43,625 bases of DNA, from contig JALNWK010000023.1 in assembly GCA_023230925.1 (NCBI GenBank), forward strand, positions 1 to 43,625, given 5' to 3'. Both the position numbers and the translations under genes were made by a program. The notes below the pieces were generated by a model. The model ran no database searches, was not told the DNA's origin, and saw only the letters and a program-made list of their open reading frames with translations. Positions within the stretch are counted from its first letter, which is position 1, and each line of letters begins with the position of its first letter. The DNA comes from Limnochordia bacterium (GTDB lineage: Bacteria > Bacillota > Limnochordia > DUMW01). Below, one piece after another: positions 6,381 to 14,067 of this stretch.

Positions 6381-7622
6381 GTGTCACAGGGGAAGAAGAT
6401 TCAACGTCAGTTGGGTGCTAATCAAGCTGGTGCTGCAAGGTCCATGGAAAAGCTCTCCTCGGGTTTGCGGATCAACCGAGCTGGAGACGACGCTGCAGGT
6501 CTGGCTATCTCAGAGAAGATGAGAGGGCAGATTCGGGGCTTGAAACAGGCTAGCCGCAATGCTCAGGATGGCATTTCCATGATTCAGACCGCTGAAGGTT
6601 CTTTGAACGAGACTCACTCCATTCTTCAAAGAATGCGGGAATTGGCAGTTCAGTCAGCCAATGACACCAATACAGCTGCAGACCGTGCAGAGCTCCAAAA
6701 GGAAGTTGACCAGTTATCACAGGAGCTTTCCAGAATCGGTGCAAACACGGAGTTCAATACACAGAAACTGCTCAATGGTAGCTTCAAAGGGATTTTCCAC
6801 ATCGGGGCAAATGAAAGCCAAAGCTTGACTCTAGCAATAGATGATATGCGTGGATTTGCATTAGGAGTAGCTGGGGATGCTAAGCTCAAACTGACAGCCG
6901 ATCCTACAGGGACAACGGACTTTGTTGATGGAACGTACGAAGTGAAAGAGAGTGCCACCGCAGGTGAGTTTGACCTCGTGGACAAGGATGGTAACGTGAT
7001 TGCTACAAGTAATGACGGAGCGGGTAAAGTATTTGCATCAACTGGTGGTGCAACTGAAACCCTTACTTTTACCGAAGCGGTTACTACCGGAACCGTAGTA
7101 ATAGCAGAAGGGACCGCTTCCGCTACAGCGTCCGTAACCAATGCAGGTTTACAGGCTGGTACCTATACGTATGATGCAACCGCCGGTGGATTAGTTGACG
7201 GTAATGGTCAAGTCGTGGCAAAATCCACGGATGGCATAACATTTAGTAGCTTAGATGGTGCTACCACTCTTATTACCTTCAGTGCGGCTCTTGCTACAGG
7301 CGACGAGTTTTCTGTTGGCGGCATCGATGTTTCATCTCAAGGTGCAGCAGATGCAGCAATGACAGCCATTAACAATGCAATCGAGACCGTATCTGCTGAG
7401 AGGTCCAAATTGGGCGCTACTCAAAACCGTTTGGATCATACCATTGCTAACCTTGGAACCTCTGCAGAGAATCTCCAGGCTGCTGAATCAAGAATTCGTG
7501 ATGTAGATATGGCCGAAGAGATGATGGCTTTTACCAAGTTCCAGATTCTACAGCAGGCCTCTACAGCTATGCTTGCACAGGCTAACATGGCACCGCAGTC
7601 GGTACTGCAGTTGCTTGGATAG
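6381..7622 (+). CDS. fliC: Flagellin with atypical N-terminus
   Basis: This 413-residue filament subunit has the conserved N-terminal D0/D1 block (SMEKLSSGLRINRAGDDAAG ...), two similar variable-domain units of about 45 residues each (GTYEVKESATAG... and GTYTYDATAGG..., about residues 175-225 and 250-295) and the conserved C-terminal D0 (ANLGTSAENLQAAESRIRDV ... MLAQANMAPQSVLQLLG). Homologues such as Bacillus Hag begin with about 11 residues of the form M-R-I-N-H-N-I-A-A-L-N before the first conserved block. Here the frame starts at a GTG (6381) with V-S-Q-G-K-K-I and is about five residues shorter. An AAGGAAG site lies 9 bases upstream. The break with homology falls near 6400, about 235 bases from the IS3 end. 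The protein is exported through the flagellar channel, and the altered end could affect secretion and polymerisation. Confidence 0.93.
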   Translation: MSQGKKIQRQLGANQAGAARSMEKLSSGLRINRAGDDAAGLAISEKMRGQIRGLKQASRNAQDGISMIQTAEGSLNETHSILQRMRELAVQSANDTNTAADRAELQKEVDQLSQELSRIGANTEFNTQKLLNGSFKGIFHIGANESQSLTLAIDDMRGFALGVAGDAKLKLTADPTGTTDFVDGTYEVKESATAGEFDLVDKDGNVIATSNDGAGKVFASTGGATETLTFTEAVTTGTVVIAEGTASATASVTNAGLQAGTYTYDATAGGLVDGNGQVVAKSTDGITFSSLDGATTLITFSAALATGDEFSVGGIDVSSQGAADAAMTAINNAIETVSAERSKLGATQNRLDHTIANLGTSAENLQAAESRIRDVDMAEEMMAFTKFQILQQASTAMLAQANMAPQSVLQLLG

Positions 7623-7645
7623 GATAAATAGTTTCAGTATTACAG

Positions 7646-7676
7646 GCGGCCCTGGGATATCCTAGGGCCGCTTTCA
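7646..7676 (+). terminator. Terminator after flagellin
   Basis: GCGGCCCTGGG (7646-7656) pairs with CCTAGGGCCGC (7661-7671) around ATAT with one mismatch, followed by a short TTTC. The T run is weak but the stem is GC-rich and placed 20 bases after the stop. Confidence 0.65.
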
Positions 7677-7726
7677 ACTAACCAGTGATACTTGGAACCC
7701 TTTCATTAAGGGGGAGGGCAGAGGTT

Positions 7727-8420
7727 GTGCCAAAACCAATATTTCAGACACTTGATTCATGAGACAGTTTCCCAACTACCAGATAGAGCGGCGTATCGAC
7801 ATTTTCTTTGGATATTATCTCAAAGAAATCGTAGAAAATCAATTATCGAACAGAAATGGGAAACCGGTTAGGCTCCAGGAAACGATTATCCCTGAGTTTC
7901 CCATCAGGAAGTCGTTGGTACTGAAGATGGCACCAACCGGTCTGTCAAGGTGGATTATGTCCTTTTCTCAGAGCAGCCAAAAGGGGTCATTTTCTTGAAA
8001 CTGAAGACGGATAGGGCAGGGGGAAACCTTACACATGAGTATCTTTCTGAGATTGCGGGACAACCTTTTGTATGGGTTCTAGAGAGTCTGAAAGAGATAT
8101 TCCTCGGGACGAATCATAGATGCAAGTATCTATACCTGTTCCAGCAGCTGCAGAAAGCAGGGTGTGTGCGGCTCCCGGATGACCTGGAATCTAGTCTGAG
8201 GGCTTCTAGTTGCACAACCAAGTCCCTAATTCGCGAGATCAAGGTTATTAAGAGCGATGCGAAGATCAACGTGATCTACATTATGCCTAAGCAAGACCTA
8301 AAGCTTTTGGGAGATTACATCACTTTCAAAGAGATCTCCGAGTTGTTAGGGAAGCAGGACAATGATGCTATGGCAACAGAGTTTGCGAGCCATCTTTTAC
8401 GGTGGCAAGAAGGTCCCTAA
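7727..8420 (+). pseudogene. Decayed PD-(D/E)XK nuclease-like protein, multiple frameshifts
   Basis: A GTG at 7727 behind GGGGGAGG opens a frame (V-P-K-P-I-F-Q-T-L-D-S) closed after 11 codons; homologous-looking sequence continues in a second frame (about 7759-7905: YQIERRIDIFFGYYLKEIVE) and in a third (about 7906-8420: KVDYVLFSEQPKGVIFLKLK, then TD). The Asp in VDY and the following I-F-L-x-L-K-T-D match the D...E-x-K pattern of PD-(D/E)XK nucleases, but the Glu of E-x-K is Lys here, which would inactivate the site. At least two frameshifts and one lost catalytic residue point to true decay rather than a sequencing error. The function of the intact family is not known to me. Confidence 0.55.
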
Positions 8421-8567
8421 CGGTGACTCTGATAAGCCCTGATACCCATGAGACTTAAGAAGCCTACTTGATAGTTGAGGGCAGCTTTCCATATCCACTT
8501 AGTATGTACTGCTTCATTGTTTTCAGCAGAGATAATCTAGTCAACCACTCACAGAGGAATTGTTACT
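8421..8567. other. No recognisable gene
   Basis: I see no supported gene, RNA or repeat in this stretch. It continues the decayed tract between flagellin and flaG. Confidence 0.4.
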
Positions 8568-8810
8568 ATATATGAGCACACTACTATCCCTACCCCAAAG
8601 CTAAATCGGCCCTGCATAGAGCCCGTTCTGGTAAGCATAGTGTCCGTAGCGGGTAAGCCGTATGTTTATGAACTCGCCATGGCGTATACCCCTGACGAAG
8701 ATGCCGCGGAAAGACTAGTCAACACGATTGCACCTTTGTTCCAGCAACCAACGACTTACGCCTTAGCGGAGAGTAGATCCTTGCGGAATACAAAACACAA
8801 AGCAGTGTAG
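8568..8810 (+). pseudogene. Unidentified coding remnant
   Basis: A frame open from before 8568 to the TAG at 8808-8810 encodes a protein-like segment, IEPVLVSIVSVAGKPYVYEL followed by AMAYTPDEDAAERLVNTIAPLF. It has no start codon with a ribosome site. The alternative frame from 8777 belongs to a transposase remnant, so this may be an inner part of the same transposase or an unrelated gene cut by it. I do not recognise it. Confidence 0.25.
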
Positions 8811-9050
8811 AGAAGAAGTTTCAGCAGCTAAAATCTCCCCACCTTGTTAACTCACTCTATCCAAAAGACCCGTCTCCGCATAGAAACCGTCGCATATATG
8901 CGCCCTATAGCCATGATGATTCTGTCAGTAGTGGAACGGGTAGCCCGTCGGGAAATCAAATAAGAGGATGCTATGGTAATCGGTCCCGGTGGCGTAAAGA
9001 TGACCCAGCCAACCCTGAGAGCTATCTTGGGTATGTTCAACTTAGTTCAG
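8777..9050 (+). pseudogene. IS1634-like transposase, C-terminal remnant
   Basis: The frame from 8777 reads LAEYKTQSSVEKKFQQLKSP followed by L-V-N-S-L-Y-P-K-D-P, which matches the Y-K-x-Q-S-S-V-E-x-x-F-x-F-L-K-x-P signature near the catalytic Glu of IS1634-type (IS4-group) transposases. A +1 shift near 8876 restores the next homologous part, RIETVAYMRPIAMMILSVVE followed by R-V-A-R-R-E-I, and after an in-frame TAA at 8961 the frame continues to PTLRAIL, another family motif. With a frameshift and a stop, it is dead. Its right edge at about 9050 abuts the truncated ImmA-like gene on the other strand, which it probably interrupted. Confidence 0.5.
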
Positions 9051-9203
9051 TATAACAGAATCATTTACAAGAATCGGGTAATAAACGATCGAAAGGCGGT
9101 CAATGGAGTAGGCTAAAGCAAATATGTCAATTGGGGAAGTGGCGTCTTCGCCGAGTTGCTTCCTTAATTGGATGGCTCTTTTCCGTAAGTCTAGTTTATC
9201 CAT
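9042..9203 (-). pseudogene. ImmA/IrrE-like metallopeptidase, N-terminal fragment
   Basis: From the ATG at 9203 the minus strand encodes 53 residues, KRAIQLRKQLGEDATSPIDI then FALAYSIDRLSIVYYPI, resembling the start of ImmA/IrrE-family peptidases found next to XRE regulators. The zinc-binding H-E-x-x-H part is missing; homology stops near 9050 where the IS1634-like remnant begins. The ATG overlaps the stop of the XRE remnant (ATGGATAA), the usual coupling of this gene pair. Confidence 0.5.
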
Positions 9204-9485
9204 TGGCATGATTACCCTCAAGCAATTGGGTCATAAAGTTGCAATTCAATGCAATCTTATTTATGGCACTGATTGCTTCCAGATTCTCCTCACTAATTTT
9301 GCTTGCACGAAGCGCAAAGTTCAACGGTTTTGCCGGTTGTTTCGCATCTTCAAAGGCAGATACCTGCACTCCATATAAAGCGGCTAGTTTGTCAAGCATA
9401 TCGGAAGTAAGCGCTCGTTTTCCTCAATATTACTTTGTGTAAAGCTGGCATGTTCACGCAAGGCTTTCAACTTTAAACCAATGTT
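9196..9485 (-). pseudogene. XRE-family regulator, degraded
   Basis: The intact 3' part (9399-9196) reads MLDKLAALYGVQVSAFEDAK and onwards to INKIALNCNFMTQLL, typical of the C-terminal half of XRE regulators paired with ImmA proteins. The 5' part (about 9485-9410) encodes GLKLKALREHASFTQSNI, the first helices of the HTH, in a different frame; about 15 codons of the HTH recognition region are deleted and a one-base shift follows. The intact pair would sense stress or mobile-element signals by proteolysis of the repressor. Confidence 0.5.
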
Positions 9486-10201
9486 TCCACTCTATTGCTT
9501 ATAGTGACCCCTTTTCTCTGACTATATTATATGCGAGCGGTGTCATAAAACCAATGGGTGGGGCATCGAACTTTATGACAAGGGCTTTCGAGTCATCCTA
9601 TGGTTCGCATAAACGAAGGCGAATACTTACAATACAACAGACAAACAGACATAGCATTTCTGCGGGCTACTAGGTGTCTTTAGTAGTATACTGTTGTAGC
9701 TATTTGGCCCAAACCATTAATTGCGGACAGTCTTCGGCCCTTTCGGGGTCTGTTAGCTGTGACTTCGATTGACCACCTCAGCCAAGACAGTAGCACTGGT
9801 TACGTTATCTGCATCAAGCGCTCCGCTCCTGTTACAGAACGATTACCAATGAGACATAACCATTCGGGTATCGTACTAAGACTATCAGTGAATACGAGGG
9901 CTATCTGGAGGTGCTGCGCCACGGGTTTAGGTGCTTCGGCAAGACCTTTTGGTTTGCTTACTCTGTCTAGCCAGTGATTGAAATCCGGAGACTAACGATT
10001 GCATAACGCGGATATCTTAACCATACTAGTCAAGTTCGGTACGCCAAGGCAGCATACCAAAACCTGGGCATGCCCACTATGGAATAGAAGAATCTAAAGA
10101 AGTCCATTCTTCATCTGTTACTACCGAGACATCTACAACGGTATTCACTGCTCCGAACCGTTTTTCGCGTAGACTGCTTAGACCATTGCAGCAACGCAGG
10201 C
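9486..10201. other. Decayed intergenic tract
   Basis: About 700 bases without an intact gene. One short frame (9872-9970) reads E-Y-E-G-Y-L-E-V-L-R-H-G-F-R-C-F-G-K-T-F, which resembles the segment L-R-H-G-F-x-x-x-G-K-x-F of type I restriction HsdR subunits; this is too short to be sure. No RNA gene or repeat was found. Confidence 0.35.
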
Positions 10202-10228
10202 TAAACATTGCCCTTCAAAAACCGATAT
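10202..10228 (+). promoter_or_regulatory. Sigma-28 (FliA/SigD) promoter for flaG-fliD-fliT-like-fliS
   Basis: TAAA (10202-10205), exactly 15 bases, then ACCGATAT (10221-10228) matches the sigma-28 consensus TAAA-N15-GCCGATAA/T at nearly every position. It lies 55 bases ahead of the flaG ATG. The matching sigma factor is encoded at 31186-31971, so this is a class-3 (late) flagellar promoter. Confidence 0.8.
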
Positions 10229-10283
10229 ATCCTACATAACAACCTAATGATTCCGCCGCCGCAATTAAAGAGGTGTCAAGCAC

Positions 10284-10634
10284 ATGCAAATAAAGCCTGC
10301 GAGCGAAATCAAGGCGGTATCTAGTGTAGCAAACAACCTAGAAACACAGCATAAACAACTACCGAGCGAACGCAACGGGACGAAGGTTCATCAGCAAATC
10401 AGGCAGCCTGGCATAGGTGAGATAGAAAACGGCACCAAGCAGCTGCAAGCTATTGTTTCTACATTCAACAAACGTCTGAAATTCGATGTGCATGAAGAGA
10501 CTAACCGAATCTTTGTGCAGGTTATTGACAGTGCCACCGGCGAAGTAATCCGGGAAGTTCCTCCGGTACAGATTTTGGACATGCTGGCCAAGATTTATGA
10601 AGTGGTGGGACTCTTAGTAGATGAGCGGGTTTAG
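10284..10634 (+). CDS. flaG: FlaG family flagellar protein
   Basis: This 116-residue protein has a variable N-terminus and the FlaG domain (about residues 50-116) with the motif LKFDVHEETNRIFVQVIDSA then GEVIREVPP, characteristic of the family. FlaG influences filament length or cap assembly in several bacteria; its exact role is poorly defined. It is the first gene after the sigma-28 promoter and ends 11 bases before fliD, the standard flaG-fliD-fliS order. The ATG at 10284 is preceded by AAAGAGGTGTC. Confidence 0.88.
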   Translation: MQIKPASEIKAVSSVANNLETQHKQLPSERNGTKVHQQIRQPGIGEIENGTKQLQAIVSTFNKRLKFDVHEETNRIFVQVIDSATGEVIREVPPVQILDMLAKIYEVVGLLVDERV

Positions 10635-10645
10635 GAGGTAGTAAG

Positions 10646-11989
10646 ATGCGTATCGATGGTATTGTATCCGGAATAGATACTGAAGCGTTGGTTACACGAC
10701 TAATTGAATTGGAGAAGGGGCCGATTCTGCGCCTTTACAGTGAGCGAACCAAGACCCAAAGGCTTCAGGATGCTTGGCGTACCCTCAATACACGCCTGCT
10801 AGCCCTCGAGAATACTATCAAGGACCTAAAGCTGAGCAAGACCTTTACCAGCAGAAAGGTCACATCGTCAAATGAGGGTACAGCTACCGCTGCAGCGGCA
10901 GCCAATGCTGTGGCTGAATCCTATCGGGTGGAAGTTGAGCAACTGGCCAAAGCCGATCGCGTTGCCTCCAACCGGTTTGATGATGTAGATACTTCCCTTG
11001 GATTACAAGGTGAGTTTACTGTCAATGGCAAGACCATTACCGTGACTGCAGAACATAATCTCAAGGATATCCAGGACATCATTAACCAGGTGGAGGATCT
11101 TGGTGTAAACGCAAAGATTGTGGACAACCGTCTCATCTTAGCTGGTGCAAAGACAGGTACAAAGCACGGCATCACCGTAACTGATCCCGATGGCCTTCTC
11201 CAAGAACTTGGTGTTCTGACCGAAGAGCCGACCCCTACCTTTCAGCATCACATTCAAAAGGCTCAGGATGCCATTGTGCATATTGATGGTCTTACAGTCA
11301 CACGGAGCACCAATGTGATCGACGATGCGGTGCAGGGAGTAACTTTTACCCTCAAGGATGTCGGTAGTACAGATATTACCGTTAAGATCAACACCCAAGA
11401 GACTGTGGACAAACTAAAGACCTTTGTCAACCAGTATAACGCCCTCTCAGAGTATCTGCAGCAAGGGCAAAGCCGAGACGAAGCCACTGAGACAGTTGGT
11501 ATCTTCTTCGCGGATAGTACCGCCAGAACGCTCCAATCGGCTCTGCGCCGGACCATTACCGATGTTATGGGACATGGTGACTTCCACTCAATTGCAGACT
11601 TAGGTATCGAGGTCGACCGCTATGGTAAGATGAGTCTTGATGAGAAGAAGTTGGTTGCTGCTTTAGAAGAGGATGCCGAGAAGGTACGCACCTTCTTCTA
11701 CGATGGAGACAAGGGACTAGCATCCCGGGTTCAGGACTTTCTTGCAGACTACACCAAAAGTTACGACGGGGTGATCGCCAACAAGCAGGATTACCTAACG
11801 AAGCGTACGAAGGATATTACGAAGCAGATTGAAGCACAAGAAGACCGGCTCGAGCGGAAGAAAGAGTCCTTATATCAGCAGTTTACCGCGATGGAGAAGG
11901 TACTCTCCGAGTTGATGGGCCAAAGCGATTGGCTTGAAGCCCAGCTTACCAGCCTAAACAGTCTGGCTTCGCAAAGAACCCGTCGCTAA
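10646..11989 (+). CDS. fliD: Flagellar filament cap protein FliD (hook-associated protein 2)
   Basis: This 447-residue protein caps the growing filament and guides flagellin folding. The N-terminal FliD_N domain starts MRIDGIVSGIDTEALVTRLI, followed by a coiled-coil (about 20-60), central domains including a flagellin_IN-like unit (about 105-180), and the FliD_C domain ending in a long coiled coil (KQIEAQEDRLERKKESLYQQ then FTAMEKVLSELMGQSDWLEAQL). The length is normal. The ATG follows GGAGGTAGTAAG. It is co-transcribed with flaG and the two small chaperone genes downstream. Confidence 0.95.
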   Translation: MRIDGIVSGIDTEALVTRLIELEKGPILRLYSERTKTQRLQDAWRTLNTRLLALENTIKDLKLSKTFTSRKVTSSNEGTATAAAAANAVAESYRVEVEQLAKADRVASNRFDDVDTSLGLQGEFTVNGKTITVTAEHNLKDIQDIINQVEDLGVNAKIVDNRLILAGAKTGTKHGITVTDPDGLLQELGVLTEEPTPTFQHHIQKAQDAIVHIDGLTVTRSTNVIDDAVQGVTFTLKDVGSTDITVKINTQETVDKLKTFVNQYNALSEYLQQGQSRDEATETVGIFFADSTARTLQSALRRTITDVMGHGDFHSIADLGIEVDRYGKMSLDEKKLVAALEEDAEKVRTFFYDGDKGLASRVQDFLADYTKSYDGVIANKQDYLTKRTKDITKQIEAQEDRLERKKESLYQQFTAMEKVLSELMGQSDWLEAQLTSLNSLASQRTRR

Positions 11990-12014
11990 AGCCTTAGAGA
12001 AAAGGAATCGATCA

Positions 12015-12350
12015 ATGTCTAAGAACCAGACGCTACTAACATTGTTCAAACAGCTACATGCCCTAACCCTAGAACAAAGCAAGTGGATTGGTCAGGGAGA
12101 TTACGATAAACTACAGGAACTAGTAGATAAAAAGCAAGATTTAATGGAGAGCATCGATGGATTAGGCGATGTTCCCATCGAAGATGTGGATCAGATTAAG
12201 GACCTGCTGCTTCAAATACAAAGCCTTGATCGGGTTAACGAGAAAGAGGTACTGGCAAAGTACATCGATACCTGTGTTCAGCTTACTGAGCTAAATAAAG
12301 GCTCAGAACACCCTAAACCACAGGCACGGTTTTTAGATAAACGGGCCTAG
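12015..12350 (+). CDS. FliT-like flagellar chaperone candidate
   Basis: This 111-residue, all-helical, acidic protein sits between fliD and fliS, where FliT or FlgN-type export chaperones are usually found. It has the layout of that family: a first helix (LLTLFKQLHALTLEQSKWIG), a second around KLQELVDKKQDLMESID, and a longer amphipathic helix after it. FliT holds FliD before export. Sequence identity within this family is low, so the name is based on position, size and helix pattern. The ATG at 12015 follows AAAAGGAATC. Confidence 0.55.
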   Translation: MSKNQTLLTLFKQLHALTLEQSKWIGQGDYDKLQELVDKKQDLMESIDGLGDVPIEDVDQIKDLLLQIQSLDRVNEKEVLAKYIDTCVQLTELNKGSEHPKPQARFLDKRA

Positions 12351-12362
12351 GAGGTGAGGAAT

Positions 12363-12731
12363 GTGTTCAATCCCCAAAACGCCTATGTTCAGTCTCAGGT
12401 GATGACCCAAAAACCTGAGAAATTAGTCCTACTTGTCTTTGAGGAAATACGAAAGGCCCTACGAAGGTCCCTTGTGGCTTTACGCCGAAAGGAACTTGAG
12501 GCAGCCCATAAAGATCTCGTTCGGGCACAGGATTTGCTAGGAGAACTATCCGCTGCCTTGGATCCGGAATATGAGATCAGTATCGCCATGGGGCAGCTTT
12601 ATGATTACCTTAGTCAAAGAATCTTAGCAGCAAACATCTCAAAGAATCCTCAAGATATCGAAGAAGTACTCCCCTTCATTGAAGAGCTTAAAGATACATG
12701 GTCTGCAGCTATTGAGCATGTAAGCAGATAA
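12363..12731 (+). CDS. fliS: Flagellin chaperone FliS
   Basis: FliS binds the C-terminal D0 part of flagellin in the cytoplasm and prevents early polymerisation. This protein has the typical N-terminus (NPQNAYVQSQVMTQKPEKLV) and four-helix bundle length (122 residues). Two in-frame GTG codons are possible; 12363 is preferred because the AGGAGGTGAG site (12349-12358) would overlap a start at 12354. The gene follows the FliT-like gene by a few bases and is the last of the flaG unit, ahead of a terminator. Confidence 0.92.
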   Translation: MFNPQNAYVQSQVMTQKPEKLVLLVFEEIRKALRRSLVALRRKELEAAHKDLVRAQDLLGELSAALDPEYEISIAMGQLYDYLSQRILAANISKNPQDIEEVLPFIEELKDTWSAAIEHVSR

Positions 12732-12749
12732 AAGTACCCCCTCCCCTAA

Positions 12750-12785
12750 GGCCTGCAAATCCATTGGATTGGCAGGCCGTTTTTC
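12750..12785 (+). terminator. Rho-independent terminator after fliS
   Basis: GGCCTGCAAATCC (12750-12762) pairs with GGATTGGCAGGCC (12766-12778) with one mismatch, followed by GTTTTTC. Confidence 0.88.
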
Positions 12786-13042
12786 TTGTTTATCCTTGGT
12801 TCAGCAAATTTTCGGTAAAATCTAGCAGGAATTCCATTATTACCGTCGAATAATAATTATAACCGTCGTGAAATGGGAGAAACGGGACTAATAGCATAGG
12901 GAAAACCGGGATGTCGAGTGTTAATAGTCCGACTTGAGTCCTACTTTTGCTGGATATTTACTTTCTTTGTTCATGAAAGAAGGGTTTTGGTAGATTTTAA
13001 CGAATATTAAATATATGAACTGAACATAATCTAAAGCTCAAC
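12786..13042. other. Leader/promoter region of the flgB operon
   Basis: AT-rich non-coding region. Two copies of ATTA(TA)ACCGTCG lie at about 12838-12875 as imperfect direct repeats. A possible sigma-A promoter is TTGGTA (12987-12992) with TATATG (13012-13017), spacing 19; a CATAAT at 13025-13030 is an alternative -10 without a good -35. No sigma-28 promoter was found here. Confidence 0.35.
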
Positions 13043-13126
13043 GATAAAGGCAAACCCATCGTGAGGTGGGGACGCAAAGCCACGGGTCTATCAATGGATG
13101 ATCGGGATAGGTAGCCGGGTTACCGA
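13043..13126 (+). promoter_or_regulatory. Cyclic di-GMP-I (GEMM) riboswitch aptamer
   Basis: The segment holds the invariant blocks of GEMM-I aptamers in order: GATAAAGGCAAACC, a GTGA tetraloop-capped stem (P2, CCCATC/GGTGGG), GGGACGCAAAGCCACGGG, the P3 stem, then GGTAGCCGGGTTACCG. These include the conserved G that pairs with one guanine of c-di-GMP and the tetraloop-receptor contacts. GATAAA (13043-13048) can pair with TTTATC (13138-13143) to close the switch. An intrinsic terminator follows at 13145, then flgB. By analogy with the known c-di-GMP-I riboswitch ahead of Clostridioides difficile flgB, ligand binding should favour termination and so repress motility genes. An alternative pairing of ATAAAGG (13044-13050) with CCTTTAT (13160-13166) may act as antiterminator. 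Confidence 0.95.
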
Positions 13127-13144
13127 AAGAGGCTTCTTTTATCT

Positions 13145-13192
13145 AAAGGCAGTCTAGATCCTTTATTGTTGTGATTTAGACTGCCTTTTTTG
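13145..13192 (+). terminator. Riboswitch-controlled terminator ahead of flgB
   Basis: AAAGGCAGTCTAGA (13145-13158) pairs with TTTAGACTGCCTTT (13175-13188, one G-U), running into a T6 tract. It is 20 bases after the aptamer and 30 before flgB, the expected expression platform of the c-di-GMP switch. Confidence 0.92.
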
Positions 13193-13221
13193 TATTTACT
13201 CAGTCAGGAGTTGATCGCACG

Positions 13222-13611
13222 ATGCAAACAAGAGCCATCACTAACTTAGAATACGCGCTGGATGTTGCGGCGGCACGGCATGAGGTCATCGGCGATAACA
13301 TCGCCAACATTCACACGCCAAAGTACCGGCGGAGGGAAGTACTGTTTAAAGAATCCTTAAAACAAGCTTTAGGAGAGACTACGAATCTACGGATTGTGGG
13401 TACCAACGAACGGCACATCGGATCCCGCCTTAATACCGGCCCGATCATAAAAGAAGTGCGGACAAGCATCCGCCAGGACGGGAACAATGTGGACTTAGAG
13501 TATGAGAATGCTGCCCTAGCAAAGAACACGGTGTTTTACCAAGTCACGTCCCAGGTTCTGTCCAGTCAGTTTCGGATGCTCCAATATGCGATTTCCGAAG
13601 GGAGACGGTAA
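13222..13611 (+). CDS. flgB: Flagellar basal-body rod protein FlgB
   Basis: FlgB is a proximal rod subunit exported through the type III apparatus. The 129-residue protein has the N-terminal rod motif (ALDVAAARHEVIGDNIANIH followed by T-P-K-Y-R-R-R) and the C-terminal rod helix ending ...SSQFRMLQYAISEGRR. It is the first gene after the c-di-GMP riboswitch and starts the long operon. ATG at 13222 with CAGGAG about 11 bases upstream. flgC begins three bases after its stop. Confidence 0.95.
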   Translation: MQTRAITNLEYALDVAAARHEVIGDNIANIHTPKYRRREVLFKESLKQALGETTNLRIVGTNERHIGSRLNTGPIIKEVRTSIRQDGNNVDLEYENAALAKNTVFYQVTSQVLSSQFRMLQYAISEGRR

Positions 13612-13614
13612 GTC

Positions 13615-14058
13615 ATGGGTTTTTTCAGCTCCTTTGACGTGAGTGCTTCTGCCCTTACCGCAGAACGGTTACGGATGGATGTGATCTCGGCAAACGTAGC
13701 TAATGCCCAATCTACACGAACTGAAACCGGTGATGTGTATCGAAGAAGGCTTGTGGTGTATCGACCGGCAAGCTACGCCCCAAGTTTTGCCCAAATTCTT
13801 GCAGGTCTCCAAGGGGATAAGGCCGCGGTGTCCGGGGTAAGGGTAGATAAGATCGTGGAAGACAACTCGGATTTTCGTCGAGTTTATGAACCGGGTCATC
13901 CCCATGCCGATGAACAAGGCTATGTAACCTATCCTAATGTGGATGTCATCCGGGAAATGGTGGATATGATTGGGGCGGTGCGTGCATACGAAGCTAATGC
14001 TGCAGTTATTCAAGCGGGAAAGACCATGGCCCAATCGGCCTTACAGATCGGCAGATAA
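13615..14058 (+). CDS. flgC: Flagellar basal-body rod protein FlgC
   Basis: A 147-residue rod subunit. The N-terminus has the flg_bb_rod pattern (FDVSASALTAERLRMDVISA then NVANAQSTRTETGDVYRR), the middle has the FlgC-specific PDHPxADExGYVxxPNV motif in the form EPGHPHADEQGYVTYPNVDV, and the C-terminus is the EMVDMIGAVRAYEANAAVIQ helix. It acts next to FlgB in the proximal rod. The start overlaps the flgB end region closely, indicating translational coupling. Confidence 0.96.
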   Translation: MGFFSSFDVSASALTAERLRMDVISANVANAQSTRTETGDVYRRRLVVYRPASYAPSFAQILAGLQGDKAAVSGVRVDKIVEDNSDFRRVYEPGHPHADEQGYVTYPNVDVIREMVDMIGAVRAYEANAAVIQAGKTMAQSALQIGR

Positions 14059-14067
14059 GGAGGTTAC

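Noticed and set aside
8852..9040. 62-codon minus-strand frame
   Set aside because: It is antisense to the IS1634-like transposase remnant, which has recognisable motifs on the plus strand.
9720..9760. Hairpin with TTCGG at 9728-9755 as RNA gene or terminator
   Set aside because: The pairing is imperfect, no T tract or gene context supports it, and the tract is decayed.
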